This document shows, one piece after another, positions 53,332 to 62,505 of a stretch of DNA of 64,000 nucleotides. The notes beneath the pieces are model-generated. The model was not told the DNA's origin. It did not search any database and saw nothing but the letters and a program-made list of their open reading frames with translations. A program made the position numbers and the translations under genes. This stretch comes from CAVOEB01 sp965249645. GTDB lineage: Bacteria; Pseudomonadota; Alphaproteobacteria; UBA828; JAPUJA01. The stretch covers positions 310,001 through 374,000 of the forward strand of contig CBDFML010000011.1 in NCBI GenBank assembly GCA_965249645.1, given 5' to 3'. Each line of letters opens with the position of its first letter. Position 1 is the stretch's first letter.

Positions 53332-53910
53332 ATGAGCGAGAATGGAGCCGAGGTCCCGGTCGCGGGCCCGACCCGGGGGCGCCGGCTCCGGTTTCTGATC
53401 CCGGCGGTGGTCTTCATCGGGCTTGCCGCCGGGCTGGGATTCGGCCTGTCCAAGGACCCGAGCGTCGTGCCCTCGGCGCTGATCGACAAGCCGGTGCCCG
53501 AGTTTGCGCTCGGGCCCGTGCTGGGCGCGGAACGGGGCCTGTCGGCGGATGATTTGCGCACCGGCGCGGTCTCGCTGGTCAACGTGTTTGCCTCATGGTG
53601 CGGGCCGTGCCGCGCCGAGCACCCGCTGCTCATGAAGCTCGCCGAGGACGGCACGGTGGCGCTCTTTGGGATCAACTACAAGGACCGGCCCAAAGACGCG
53701 CGGGCCTGGCTCGACCAGCTGGGCGATCCGTTCGAGCGGATCGGCGCGGACCTCAACGGGCGGGTCGGCATCGACTGGGGGGTCTACGGCGTGCCCGAAA
53801 CCTTCGTCATCGATGCCACCGGGCGGATCCGCTACAAGCATGTCGGCGTGCTGACCGCGCGGGACCTCGACGAAACCATTCTGCCGCTGCTCGAAAGCCT
53901 GCGGCCATGA
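53332..53910 (+). CDS. ccmG: Thioredoxin-like thiol:disulfide oxidoreductase CcmG (DsbE)
   Basis: 192 residues: one TM anchor (FLIPAVVFIGLAAGLGFGL) and a thioredoxin fold with C90 and C93 in FASWCGPCRAEHPLL, cis-Pro in YGVPETFVID and the GINYKDRP insert typical of CcmG. It reduces apocytochrome cysteines. The stop overlaps ccmH. Confidence 0.95.
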   Translation: MSENGAEVPVAGPTRGRRLRFLIPAVVFIGLAAGLGFGLSKDPSVVPSALIDKPVPEFALGPVLGAERGLSADDLRTGAVSLVNVFASWCGPCRAEHPLLMKLAEDGTVALFGINYKDRPKDARAWLDQLGDPFERIGADLNGRVGIDWGVYGVPETFVIDATGRIRYKHVGVLTARDLDETILPLLESLRP

Positions 53911-54416
53911 TCGCGCGTGCGCTGCTCGCGGCGTTCGTCCTGCTGGCCTCGGTCGGCTCGGCCCACAGCTTCGAGACCGACGAGACCCTCGCCGACCCGG
54001 CGCTCGAAGCGCGCGTGCAGGATATTGCGCAAGACTTGCGCTGCCTGGTCTGCCAGAACCAGTCGATCGCCGATTCCAACGCGGATCTGGCCAAGGACCT
54101 GCGCCGGCTGGTGCGGGAACGGATCGCCGCGGGCGATACCAACGACGAGGTGATCGCCTTCATGACCGCGCGCTACGGCGACTACGTGCTGCTTAAACCC
54201 CCGGTCAATCCGGGGACCTACGTGCTCTGGTTCGGTCCACCGGCGCTGTTTGCGATCGGGCTGCTCATCGTCGTGCTCTATGTTCGCCGGGTGCGCGCGC
54301 AGCGCGTCGCCGCGGCGGCGGGCGATGGGCCGGAGGATGCCGGCGCCGTGCCGCTCAGCGCCGACGAGCGCGAACGCCTCGCCCGCCTGCTCGACGAGGA
54401 TTCGGACCGCGCATGA
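53907..54416 (+). CDS. ccmH: Cytochrome c maturation protein CcmH (CcmL-type)
   Basis: 169 residues: signal peptide, active-site C46 and C49 in LRCLVCQNQSIADSNA, and a C-terminal TM helix (LFAIGLLIVVLYVRRV). It keeps apocytochrome thiols reduced with CcmG. Overlaps both neighbours by 4 bases. Confidence 0.95.
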   Translation: MIARALLAAFVLLASVGSAHSFETDETLADPALEARVQDIAQDLRCLVCQNQSIADSNADLAKDLRRLVRERIAAGDTNDEVIAFMTARYGDYVLLKPPVNPGTYVLWFGPPALFAIGLLIVVLYVRRVRAQRVAAAAGDGPEDAGAVPLSADERERLARLLDEDSDRA

Positions 54417-56380
54417 CCCTGTGGCTCGTTCTTGCCGCCATGACCGCGGTGGCGTTGGCGGCGCTGCTGGTGCCGCTGGCGCGTCGGCGCCCGCGCGCCC
54501 GCGCGCGGCGCGAGTACGATTTGCAGATCTTTCGCGACCAGCTGCGCGAGCTGGCGAGCGACGTCGAACGCGGCGTGGTCAATGTCGGGGAGGCGGCCGC
54601 GGCGCGCACCGAGATCGAGCGGCGCATGCTCGTGGCGGGCCGCGAGGCCGAGGCCGGGGAAACGCCCGCGCAGGCCGACGGGGCGCGCGGGCGTGTCTTG
54701 AGCGGGGCGGTGCTGATCGGCCTCGGGCTCGGAGTGCCGGCGGCGGCGGTGGCGCTCTATCTGGTCCTGGGGTCACCGGGGCTGCCCGGCCAGCCCTTCG
54801 CCACCCGCGCGGGCGCGCCAACCATGATGGCGGGCGGCGAGGCCGAGGATCTGAGCCTCATGATCGAGAACCTCTCGCGCAAGCTGGAAGCGGAGCCCGA
54901 GAACCTGAGCGGCTGGATGCTGCTGGGCCGCTCGCATCTGGTGACCGGGCATTATCCCGAGGCCGTAACGGCGTTTCGCCGGGCCCAGGCGCTGGCGGGC
55001 GACGACGCGGTCATCGCTGCCGAGCTGGGCGAAGCGCTGGTGCTGGCCGCGGGCGGCACGGTGACGCCCGAGGCGCGCACGCTGTTCGAGCGGGCGCTGA
55101 GCACGCTGCCCGACGAACCGGCGGCGCGGTTCTATGACGGGCTGTTCGAGGCGCAGCGGGGCGAGCCGGAGGCGGCGCTCGACATCTGGCTCGCGTTGGC
55201 GGCGGAAACGCCCGTGGACACGCCGTGGTACGGCCAGCTCAAGCGGATGATCGAGGAGGCGGCGGTGGAAGCGGGCGTTGAGCTGGCCGCAATTCCCTCC
55301 GCGCCGCCGGCAGCGGCGGTGCCCGCATCCGACGCGCCGGGGCCCAGCGCAGAAGACATGGCGGCGGCCCAGCAGATGGATGCGGAAGAGCAGGCGGCCA
55401 TGATCGGGGGCATGGTCGAGCGCCTGGCCACTCGCCTCGAGGAGGAGCCGGACGACCGGGAGGGCTGGCTGCGCCTCGCCAACGCCTATTCCGTGCTGGA
55501 GCGCTACGGCGACACGGCGGCGGCCTACGCCCGGGCGCTTGCCCTCGATGCGGCGGACCCCGAAACCCTGGCCGCGTTCGGCGAGGCGCAGGTGATGCTG
55601 GCGGACGGCCGGGTGAACCAGGACGCCTTCGACACCTTTGCCGAGCTTGCCCGGCTTGATCCCGAGAACCCGATGGCGCCGTTCTATATGGGGCTGAGCC
55701 GCGCCCAGGACGGCGATTCCGCGGGCGCGATCGAAATCTGGTACGACCTGGCCGCACGCTCCGATCCGAGCGCGCCCTGGATGGTCCAGCTCCGCGTCCT
55801 TGCCGCGGCGGTGGCCGAACGCTCGGGCCTGGCGCTGCCCGGGGCGCTCAGTTCGCCGGACGCGCCCGCGCCTGCGCCGGACGCGGCCCCGGGGCCGTCT
55901 GCGAGCGACGTGGCGGCGGCGTCGGAGATGAGCGAGGACGATCAAAACGCCATGATCCGTTCCATGGTCGACGGACTCGCGGAACGTCTCGAAGACGACC
56001 CCGACGACCTCGACGGCTGGCTCCGGCTCGGGCGCTCCTACGGTGTACTGGGCGAGCTCGGCCCGGCCAGCGCCGCCTACGCCGCTGCGGCCGGGCTGGC
56101 GCCCGATGACGTGAGCGTGCTGCAGGCCTATGCCGACGCGCTGATGGCCGAGGCCGGAGCGGATGCGGCTCCGCCGGCGCCGGCGGCCGCGGTCTATGAG
56201 CGTATCCTCGAGATCGATCCCGGCCACGTCGACGCGCTCTGGATCGTCGCCATGGCACGCGCTGAATCGGGCGACCTGGAGGGCTCGATCGATTTGCTCG
56301 AGCACCTGCTCTCGGCCCTGCCCGCGGGCAGTGAAAGCCACACCACGATCCAGGACCTGATCGAGGAACTTCGCCCCTAG
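54413..56380 (+). CDS. ccmI: Cytochrome c maturation protein CcmI with extra TPR modules
   Basis: 655 residues, longer than usual CcmI. Two N-terminal TM helices (LVLAAMTAVALAALLVPLA; VLIGLGLGVPAAAVALYLV) flank a cytosolic loop. The periplasmic part has TPR blocks: one from about residue 145, and two similar ~185-residue blocks beginning GPSAEDMAAAQQM (about 309) and GPSASDVAAASEM (about 494), each with EERLEEEPDDxxGWLRL-like cores. It chaperones apocytochrome to CcmF/CcmH. Pro/Ala linkers join the blocks. Confidence 0.9.
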   Translation: MTLWLVLAAMTAVALAALLVPLARRRPRARARREYDLQIFRDQLRELASDVERGVVNVGEAAAARTEIERRMLVAGREAEAGETPAQADGARGRVLSGAVLIGLGLGVPAAAVALYLVLGSPGLPGQPFATRAGAPTMMAGGEAEDLSLMIENLSRKLEAEPENLSGWMLLGRSHLVTGHYPEAVTAFRRAQALAGDDAVIAAELGEALVLAAGGTVTPEARTLFERALSTLPDEPAARFYDGLFEAQRGEPEAALDIWLALAAETPVDTPWYGQLKRMIEEAAVEAGVELAAIPSAPPAAAVPASDAPGPSAEDMAAAQQMDAEEQAAMIGGMVERLATRLEEEPDDREGWLRLANAYSVLERYGDTAAAYARALALDAADPETLAAFGEAQVMLADGRVNQDAFDTFAELARLDPENPMAPFYMGLSRAQDGDSAGAIEIWYDLAARSDPSAPWMVQLRVLAAAVAERSGLALPGALSSPDAPAPAPDAAPGPSASDVAAASEMSEDDQNAMIRSMVDGLAERLEDDPDDLDGWLRLGRSYGVLGELGPASAAYAAAAGLAPDDVSVLQAYADALMAEAGADAAPPAPAAAVYERILEIDPGHVDALWIVAMARAESGDLEGSIDLLEHLLSALPAGSESHTTIQDLIEELRP

Positions 56381-56531
56381 GCGGGACGTGTGGGCCGTCT
56401 AATGACAGCCGGGCCGTACGGTGCAATAATCGATCCGTTACAGACCCGGATGGTTCCAACACTCCGACGAAAGGCTAGATGGCGGCCGGCGCTGCCAACG
56501 GCGCCGCCGGTCGTCGGGAAAGGGGGTAGCC

Positions 56532-56963
56532 GTGAACGTCGCACGAATACTCGAGGGCAAGGGGCATCAGGTGATGACCTCGCCGCCGACGGCGAGCGTG
56601 GCGGAGGTCGCGCGCCGGCTGAAGGACGCCGCGATCGGTGCGGTCGTGGTTCAGGATGAGGACGGGCGTATCGTCGGCATCCTTTCGGAGCGCGATGTCG
56701 TTCACGCCCTGGTCGATTTCGACTCCGACCTGCCGACCCAACCGGTGGCCGCTCTGATGACTCGCGAGGTGCAGACCTGTACGCCCTCGGACAAGGTGCA
56801 CGAAATCATGCACCAGATGACCGAGAGCCGGATCCGTCACCTGCCGGTGATCGACGACGGCGCGCTGGCGGGCATCATCAGCATCGGCGATATCGTCAAG
56901 CACCGGCTCGAGGAGCTGGAAGAGGAAAGCGACGCGCTGCGCGACTACATCGCGAGCGTGTAA
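56532..56963 (+). CDS. CBS-domain protein
   Basis: 143 residues, two CBS domains and nothing else: VARRLKDAAIGAVVVQDEDGRIVGILSERDVV and IMHQMTESRIRHLPVIDDGALAGIISIGDIV, ending in a short helix. Such proteins bind adenine nucleotides; role unknown. GTG start after AAAGGGGG. Stands alone, 151 bases after ccmI. Confidence 0.88.
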   Translation: MNVARILEGKGHQVMTSPPTASVAEVARRLKDAAIGAVVVQDEDGRIVGILSERDVVHALVDFDSDLPTQPVAALMTREVQTCTPSDKVHEIMHQMTESRIRHLPVIDDGALAGIISIGDIVKHRLEELEEESDALRDYIASV

Positions 56964-57089
56964 CCGGCGACGGGTTCGGTGTGCAAGGGCAAACAGCGGC
57001 CCGGGCAAGTGAATCGGGGCGCCCGATTGAACTCTGCCGGTCGCTGGGCGGCGGGGGCAACGGCGCGGCCGGATCAAGATGATGGGAAG

Positions 57090-57165
57090 TGGTGGAGCAG
57101 AGGGGAATCGAACCCCTGACCTCGACGTTGCGAACGTCGCGCTCTCCCAACTGAGCTACTGCCCC
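57090..57165 (-). tRNA. tRNA-Ala(CGC), with encoded CCA
   Basis: 76 nt. Acceptor GGGGCAG pairs with CTGCTCC and includes the G3:U70 pair that identifies alanine tRNA. Anticodon stem CGACG/CGTCG, loop TTCGCAA, anticodon CGC for GCG. T loop GGTTCGATTCC. Discriminator A and CCA encoded. It is the only feature in the 360-base gap between the CBS and YggT genes. Confidence 0.95.
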
Positions 57166-57324
57166 CCGAGGTCGGTGTGGCCGGGATAATGTGGTTGCGC
57201 CGCCGCCGCTGTCAAGGAGCGTGGCGCCGCGGAGACCGAGCGGCCATTCGGGGCTGATCCCCGGCACGATCTGGGCTATACTCGGCGCGCAAGACCAACC
57301 ACGCCAACCACACAGCCGGTCCCC

Positions 57325-57606
57325 ATGCACGCCCTCGCCACCCTGATCGACACGGTCATCACGGTTTATATCTATCTGCTCATCGGCTCCGCGATCCTGA
57401 GCTGGATGATGGCGTTCAACGTCATCAACGTGCAGAACAAGGTGGTCTACACGGTGGTCTCGTTCCTCTACCGCATCACCGAGCCGCCGCTCCGTCCGAT
57501 CCGCCGCATCGTGCCCAACCTGGGCGGTATCGACATCTCGCCGATCATCCTGATCCTGCTGCTCTACTTCATCCGCGACCTGATCCTCGACAACCTGTTC
57601 TACTAG
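57325..57606 (+). CDS. YggT-family membrane protein
   Basis: 93 residues, two TM helices flanking a conserved loop: VYTVVSFLYRITEPPLRPIRRIVPNLGGIDISPIILIL. Its exact job is unclear. It comes 4 bases before the DUF167 gene, the usual yggT-yggU pair. Confidence 0.92.
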   Translation: MHALATLIDTVITVYIYLLIGSAILSWMMAFNVINVQNKVVYTVVSFLYRITEPPLRPIRRIVPNLGGIDISPIILILLLYFIRDLILDNLFY

Positions 57607-57610
57607 GCGC

Positions 57611-57955
57611 ATGTTCCCCGTCGCCGCGGAAGCGGGGCTGCCCTTCGTGCGCACGCCGCGCGGGCTTCGGCTCAAGGTTAAACTCACGCCCAAGGCCGCG
57701 CGCGATCGGATCACGGGCCTCGAGCGCGATGCGGCGGGCGCTCTGTGGCTGGGCGTGACGGTGCGCGCCATCCCTGCGGGCGGCAAGGCGAACGCGGCGC
57801 TCATTCGCCTGCTGGCCAAAACCTGGCGCCTGTCCGCCTCGTCGATCGCGATTGCCTCCGGGGCCACGGCGCGGCGCAAGACGCTTGACCTCACGGGCGA
57901 TGCGACCGACCTTGCGGCCACGCTTTCAAGCTGGATGAGGGAGAACCATGTCTGA
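57611..57955 (+). CDS. DUF167 (YggU) family protein
   Basis: 114 residues. LKVKLTPKAARDRITGL and RAIPAGGKANAALIRLLAKTWRLSASSI with SGATARRKTLDLTG are the family marks. Function unknown. Its end overlaps folD by 8 bases, so yggT-yggU-folD form an operon. Confidence 0.9.
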   Translation: MFPVAAEAGLPFVRTPRGLRLKVKLTPKAARDRITGLERDAAGALWLGVTVRAIPAGGKANAALIRLLAKTWRLSASSIAIASGATARRKTLDLTGDATDLAATLSSWMRENHV

Positions 57956-58835
57956 CGCGACGATCATCGACGGCAAGCAATTCGCCGCCACTCTGCGGGC
58001 CACGGTGGGCCGCCAGGTGACCCGGCTCAAGGATGCCCACGGCGTTACCCCGGGCTTGTCCGTGGTGCTGGTCGGCGAGGATCCGGCGAGCCAGGTCTAT
58101 GTGCGCAACAAGGGCAAATCGACGCTCGAGGCGGGGATGAACAGCCAGCAGTTCGACATGCCCATGAGTGCGTCCCACACCGAGGTTCTGGCCAAGGTCG
58201 AGGAGCTTAACGCCGACGCCACCGTGCACGGTATTCTGGTCCAGCTTCCCCTGCCCGATCAGGTCGACGAAACCGCGATCATCAACGCGATCGATCCGGA
58301 CAAGGACGTCGACGGCTTTCACGTCATCAGCACCGGCCAGCTATGGACCGGCCAGGACAGCATGGTGCCGTGTACGCCGCTGGGCTGCCTGCTCATGCTG
58401 CGTCATTACGTCGGCGATCTCGCGGGAAAAAGCGCCATCGTGGTGGGCCGCTCGAACATCGTCGGCAAGCCGATGGCCTCGCTGCTGATCAAGGAGAGCT
58501 GCACCGTGACGGTTGCCCATTCCAAGACCCGCGACCTGCCCGGCGAATGCCGGCGCGCCGACATCGTGATCGCCGCCGTCGGGCGGTCCGAGATGGTGCG
58601 CGGCGACTGGATCAAGCCGGGGGCCACGGTGATCGACGTGGGCATCAACCGGATCGAGCGCGACGGCAAGACCAAGCTGGTCGGCGACGTCGCCTTCGAC
58701 GAGGCGAAAGCGGTCGCAGGCGCGATCACACCCGTACCGGGCGGAGTCGGGCCGGTGACCATCGCCTGCCTCTTGCGCAATACGTTGCACGCGGCGTGCC
58801 GCCAGCACGGCGTCGAGGTGCCGGCGGAGGACTAG
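57948..58835 (+). CDS. folD: Methylenetetrahydrofolate dehydrogenase/cyclohydrolase
   Basis: 295 residues. Catalytic YVRNKGKSTLEAGM (Tyr and Lys), LVQLPLPDQVDE, DPDKDVDGFH, NADP-binding IVVGRSNIVGKPMASLL and the C-terminal TPVPGGVGPVTIACLL. It makes 10-formyl-THF from methylene-THF. No truncation. Confidence 0.97.
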   Translation: MSDATIIDGKQFAATLRATVGRQVTRLKDAHGVTPGLSVVLVGEDPASQVYVRNKGKSTLEAGMNSQQFDMPMSASHTEVLAKVEELNADATVHGILVQLPLPDQVDETAIINAIDPDKDVDGFHVISTGQLWTGQDSMVPCTPLGCLLMLRHYVGDLAGKSAIVVGRSNIVGKPMASLLIKESCTVTVAHSKTRDLPGECRRADIVIAAVGRSEMVRGDWIKPGATVIDVGINRIERDGKTKLVGDVAFDEAKAVAGAITPVPGGVGPVTIACLLRNTLHAACRQHGVEVPAED

Positions 58836-58847
58836 GGGCGCCGCGCC

Positions 58848-59543
58848 ATGGAAACCAGCCTCGGTTGCGTCGGCGCGACGGGCGCTCTGTTTCTTGCGAC
58901 CCACCTGATCCCCTCGGTGCCGGGTCTGCGGGCCATGCTGGTGCGGGTTTTGAGCGAGCGGGGATATTTGGGCGGCTTCGTCCTCGTTTCATTCGCGACT
59001 CTCGGGCTGTTCGCCTATGCGTTTGCCACCGCCGGATATGTCGAGTTGTGGAGCGCGCCCCTCTGGGTACGGCATAGTCCGCTGATCGTCATGCCGTTTG
59101 CCTTAATCCTGATCGTCGCGGGCTACTCGACGAAGAATCCGGGCGCGGTGATGCAAGAAAACGCGATCAAGGCCGCCGATCCTGCACCCGGTATGCTCAA
59201 GGTCACCCGTCACCCGCTGATGTGGGGGATGGCGCTGTTCTCGCTCTCCCACGGTCTCGCCAACTGGGACGGCGCAGCAGTGATCTTTTTTGGCATCATC
59301 GGCGGGCTCGCGCTCGCGGGCATGCCGCTGATGGACGCGCGCAAGCGGGCGCGGCTGGGCGCGGACTGGGAGCGCTTCTCGGCCGCGACCTCGGCGATTC
59401 CTTTCGCCGCAATGCTGGCGGGCCGGGCACGGCCGGACCCGAGCGAGATCGGCTGGTGGCGGATCGCTCTGGCGCTCGGGCTCCACGCGGGCCTGCTTTT
59501 TGCCCACGAGCCCGTGCTGGGCTTCACGGCGTTTCCGGCTTAA
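58848..59543 (+). CDS. NnrU-family membrane protein
   Basis: 231 residues, about six TM helices: LFLATHLIPSVPGLRAML, VTRHPLMWGMALFSLSHGLANWD and DWERFSAATSAIPFAAML are NnrU features. The family is tied to nitric oxide/denitrification loci and is related to NnrS-type and isoprenylcysteine methyltransferase folds; function here not shown. Its TAA overlaps the argG TAA in a shared TTAA. Confidence 0.85.
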   Translation: METSLGCVGATGALFLATHLIPSVPGLRAMLVRVLSERGYLGGFVLVSFATLGLFAYAFATAGYVELWSAPLWVRHSPLIVMPFALILIVAGYSTKNPGAVMQENAIKAADPAPGMLKVTRHPLMWGMALFSLSHGLANWDGAAVIFFGIIGGLALAGMPLMDARKRARLGADWERFSAATSAIPFAAMLAGRARPDPSEIGWWRIALALGLHAGLLFAHEPVLGFTAFPA

Positions 59544-60745
59544 GAGAGCCGCCCGCGCAGGCGCAGGCGGAGCGCGTTGAGCTTGATGAAGCCCTCGGCG
59601 TCGCGCTGGTCGTAGACCGTGTCTTCCTCGAAGGTCGCGATGTCGGCGTCGTAGAGGCTGGAGCCGGAACGCCGGCCCTCGACAATGACGTTGCCCTTAT
59701 AGAGCCGCAGCCGCGCCGCGCCCTCGACACGGGCCTGGCTTTCGTCGATCGCGGCCTGGAGCATCTCGCGCTCGGGCGAGAACCAGAAGCCGTTATAGAT
59801 CAGCTCCGCGTAGCGCGGCATCAGTTCGTCTTTGAGATGCGTCGCCCCCCGGTCGAGCGTCAGGCTCTCGATCGCCCGGTGGGCGGTGAGCAGAATGGTG
59901 CCGCCGGGGGTCTCGTAAACGCCGCGCGACTTCATGCCGACGAAGCGGTTCTCGACCATGTCGACCCGCCCGATGCCGTTTGCCCCACCCAGACGGTTAA
60001 GCTCGGCGAGCAGGGCTGCGGGCGAGAGGGCCGCGCCGTCGATCGAGACGGCATCGCCCCGCTCGAAGCCGATCTCGATCGTGGTCGGCGCATCGGGCGC
60101 GGCTTCGGGCGAAACGGTCCATTCGAACATGTCTTCGTCGGGCCCCTCCCAGGGGTCTTCGAGCACCTTGCCCTCGTAGGAGATGTGGAGCAGGTTCGCG
60201 TCCGTCGAATAGGGCGCCTCGCCCCGCTTGTCCTTGGCCACGGGGATCTGGTTGGCGTCCGCATAGGCGATCAGCCTGGCCCGGGAATCGAGGTCCCATT
60301 CGCGCCACGGCGCGATGACCCGGATATCCGGGTCGCACGCGTAGTAGCCGAGCTCGAAGCGGACCTGGTCGTTGCCCTTGCCGGTGGCGCCATGGCACAC
60401 GGCGTCGGCGCCGCTCTCGTGGGCGATCTCGATCTGGCGCCTGGCAATCAGGGGCCGCGCGATCGAGGTGCCGAGCAGGTAAACGCCCTCGTAAAGGGCG
60501 TTGGCGCGAAACATGGGAAAGACGTAATCGCGCACGAACTCCTCGCGCAGATCCTCGATGTGGATGCCTGCGGCGCCCAACATTTCGGCCTTGGCCCGCG
60601 CGGGTTCGAGCTCCTCGCCCTGCCCGAGATCGGCGGTAAAGGTAATGACCTGACAGTGATAGGTCTCCTGCAGCCAGCGCAGGATGACGGAGGTGTCCAG
60701 GCCGCCGGAATAGGCGAGCACGACTTTCTCGATGTCGCCGGACAT
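59540..60745 (-). CDS. argG: Argininosuccinate synthase
   Basis: 401 residues. N-terminal ATP loop VLAYSGGLDTSVILRWL, citrulline/aspartate site GATGKGNDQVRFEL, and SYEGKVLEDPWEGPDEDM followed by GYETPGGTIL-like VYETPGGTILLTAHRAIE. Joins citrulline and aspartate in arginine synthesis. GAAGGAG precedes the ATG. 73 bases from rlmN on the same strand. Confidence 0.97.
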   Translation of the reverse strand: MSGDIEKVVLAYSGGLDTSVILRWLQETYHCQVITFTADLGQGEELEPARAKAEMLGAAGIHIEDLREEFVRDYVFPMFRANALYEGVYLLGTSIARPLIARRQIEIAHESGADAVCHGATGKGNDQVRFELGYYACDPDIRVIAPWREWDLDSRARLIAYADANQIPVAKDKRGEAPYSTDANLLHISYEGKVLEDPWEGPDEDMFEWTVSPEAAPDAPTTIEIGFERGDAVSIDGAALSPAALLAELNRLGGANGIGRVDMVENRFVGMKSRGVYETPGGTILLTAHRAIESLTLDRGATHLKDELMPRYAELIYNGFWFSPEREMLQAAIDESQARVEGAARLRLYKGNVIVEGRRSGSSLYDADIATFEEDTVYDQRDAEGFIKLNALRLRLRGRLS

Positions 60746-60818
60746 CGCAAGCGCTCCTTCGGGTTCGAACAAGGCCGCGCAGTATAGGCCAACCGCCCGG
60801 TGCGGCAAGCGCCTGCGG

Positions 60819-61973
60819 TCAGGGCGCGGCGGGGGAGACGGCTGCGTCGGCGCCGGTTTTCTGCCCGCGCCCGCGCACGCTGGCGGATTTGAGTTGGCCG
60901 CAGGCGGCGAGGATGTCGCGCCCGCGGGGCTGACGGACGGGCGCGGAATAGCCCGCGCGGTTGACAATCGTGGCAAAGGCCTCGATCGCCTCGGGCTCGG
61001 AGCAATCGAACGGCGCGCCGGGCCAGGGATTGAACGGAATCAGATTGACCTTGGCGGGGATGCCTGCGATCAGGCGGACGAGTTCTTTTGCATCCGCCGG
61101 CGAATCGTTCACCCCCTTGAGCAGCACGTATTCAAAGGTGATGCGCCGCGCATTGCTCGCACCCGGATAGGCGCGACACGCGTCGAGCAACTCGGCGATG
61201 GGGTGTTTGCGGTTGATCGGCACCAGCTCGTCGCGCAGCTCGTCGCGTACCGCGTGGAGCGAGATCGCAAGCTGGACGCCGAGCTCGACCCCGCAACGCT
61301 CGATCATCGGCACCACGCCGGAGGTCGAGAGCGTGATCCGACGCCGGGAGAGGGCGATGCCCTCGTTGTCCATGGCGATGTGCAACGCCGCAGCGACGTT
61401 ATCGAAATTGTAGAGCGGCTCGCCCATGCCCATCATGACGATGTTCGAAATCCAGCGCCGGCCCCGGGGCGTGGGCCATTCACCGAAGGCGTCGCGGGCA
61501 ACGAGAATCTGGGCCGCGATCTCGCCGGCGGAGAGGTTGCGCACCAGTTTCTGAGTGCCGGTGTGGCAGAACGTGCAGGTCAGCGTGCAGCCGACCTGGC
61601 TCGAGATGCAAAGCGCGCCGCGGTCTTCTTCGGGGATGTAGACGGTTTCGACCTCCTGGCCGTCGGCAAACCTGAGCAGCCACTTGCGCGTGCCGTCCTC
61701 GGATACCTGCGCGCGCACGATTTCGGGCCGCGCCGCATGGTGGCGGACGGCGATGGCCGCACGCAGCTCCTTGTCGATGCTCGTCATGGCCTCGAAGTCG
61801 GCGACGCCGCGGTGATAAAGCCAGTGCCAGAGCTGCTTCGCGCGCATGCGGGCCTTCTCCGGGCGTTCGCCCAGCGCCGTCATGCGCGCGGCCAGCTCGG
61901 CCCGCGAGAGGCCGATCAGGGATTCGCGCACAATCGGGCTGTCCGCGGGCACGGCAGGGGAAGGGCTGTCCAT
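60819..61973 (-). CDS. rlmN: 23S rRNA (A2503)/tRNA (A37) C2-methyltransferase RlmN
   Basis: 384 residues, radical SAM. The cluster motif C-x3-C-x2-C is SQVGCTLTCTFCHTGTQ. Also MGMGEPLYNFDNV, LSTSGVVPMI, ISLHAVRDELRDELVPINRK and the C-terminal methyl-carrier Cys in AACGQL. The ATG giving MDSPSP was used; a GTG nine codons upstream is possible. Lies just downstream of the first palindromic repeat copy. Confidence 0.95.
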   Translation of the reverse strand: MDSPSPAVPADSPIVRESLIGLSRAELAARMTALGERPEKARMRAKQLWHWLYHRGVADFEAMTSIDKELRAAIAVRHHAARPEIVRAQVSEDGTRKWLLRFADGQEVETVYIPEEDRGALCISSQVGCTLTCTFCHTGTQKLVRNLSAGEIAAQILVARDAFGEWPTPRGRRWISNIVMMGMGEPLYNFDNVAAALHIAMDNEGIALSRRRITLSTSGVVPMIERCGVELGVQLAISLHAVRDELRDELVPINRKHPIAELLDACRAYPGASNARRITFEYVLLKGVNDSPADAKELVRLIAGIPAKVNLIPFNPWPGAPFDCSEPEAIEAFATIVNRAGYSAPVRQPRGRDILAACGQLKSASVRGRGQKTGADAAVSPAAP

Positions 61974-62022
61974 GAGGGAGATATACGCCTCGGACGGCAC
62001 TTTTCCAAACCGCGCGGTGGAT

Positions 62023-62064
62023 TAGTCACAGCTGTTTCCGTTTCGCTTTACGGAATAAAGCGAA
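62023..62064. repeat. Left copy of a 42-bp direct repeat with truncated palindrome
   Basis: TAGT, C or T, then 37 identical bases starting ACAGCTGTTTCCG are shared with 62506-62547 (one mismatch in 42). The palindrome arm CCGTTTCGCTTTA (62038-62050) is complete, but its partner stops at TAAAGCGAA, where transposon sequence begins. Confidence 0.85.
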
Positions 62065-62430
62065 CCTTGCTTGTGCGGCCGCCGCGTGACGCGATATCCT
62101 GCGCCAGTTCCCCCCTTTTGCGCCGGCTGCCGCGCGGTGAGCCTTGACGATGGATGAGTCGATGAAGAACAGGCTGTCGCCGGAGTGTTCGGCAAGCCCA
62201 TCGAAGATCGCCTTCCATATGCCGCGCCGTGCCCAGCGCGCATAGCGGTTGTAGATGGTGGTGCGCGGGCCGTAGCGCTCGGGCAGGTCGCGCCACGGGG
62301 CGCCGGTGCGCAGAATATAGAAAATTCCGTTCAAAACACGCCGATCGTCCATACGCTTCGGACCACGTCCGCCCTTGGGCAAAAGCGGCTCGATCACCGC
62401 CCATTCTTCGTCTGACAAATCAAAGCGCAT
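62026..62430 (-). pseudogene. Truncated IS5-family (IS427-group) transposase
   Basis: N-terminal half only. MRFDLSDEEWAVIEPLLPKG, MDDRRVLNGIFYILRTGAPWRDLPERYG and FFIDSSIVKAHRAAAGAKGG are typical, with the first catalytic Asp in FIDSSI. After an A4G6 run (minus strand, complement 62110-62119) the second frame gives GELAQDIASRGGRTSKVRF, the usual orfA/orfB frameshift junction. Then it runs into the palindromic repeat and stops; the rest of the DDE domain is missing. Not functional. Confidence 0.88.
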
Positions 62431-62505
62431 GATCAAACTCCTTTCCAAGAAGCTTGAATCACACTTCCACGCCATGAATCAATAGGTTAAATTGGGTTCA
62501 GACCC
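62065..62505 (-). mobile_element. IS5-family element fragment
   Basis: The outer end is kept: GGGTCTGAACCC with following AATTTAACC on the minus strand (complement 62485-62505) is an IS427-like terminal repeat, next to TA. The inner end is cut off within the transposase at 62065. The fragment is framed by two copies of a 42-bp direct repeat, which is far longer than an IS5 target duplication. Confidence 0.8.
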
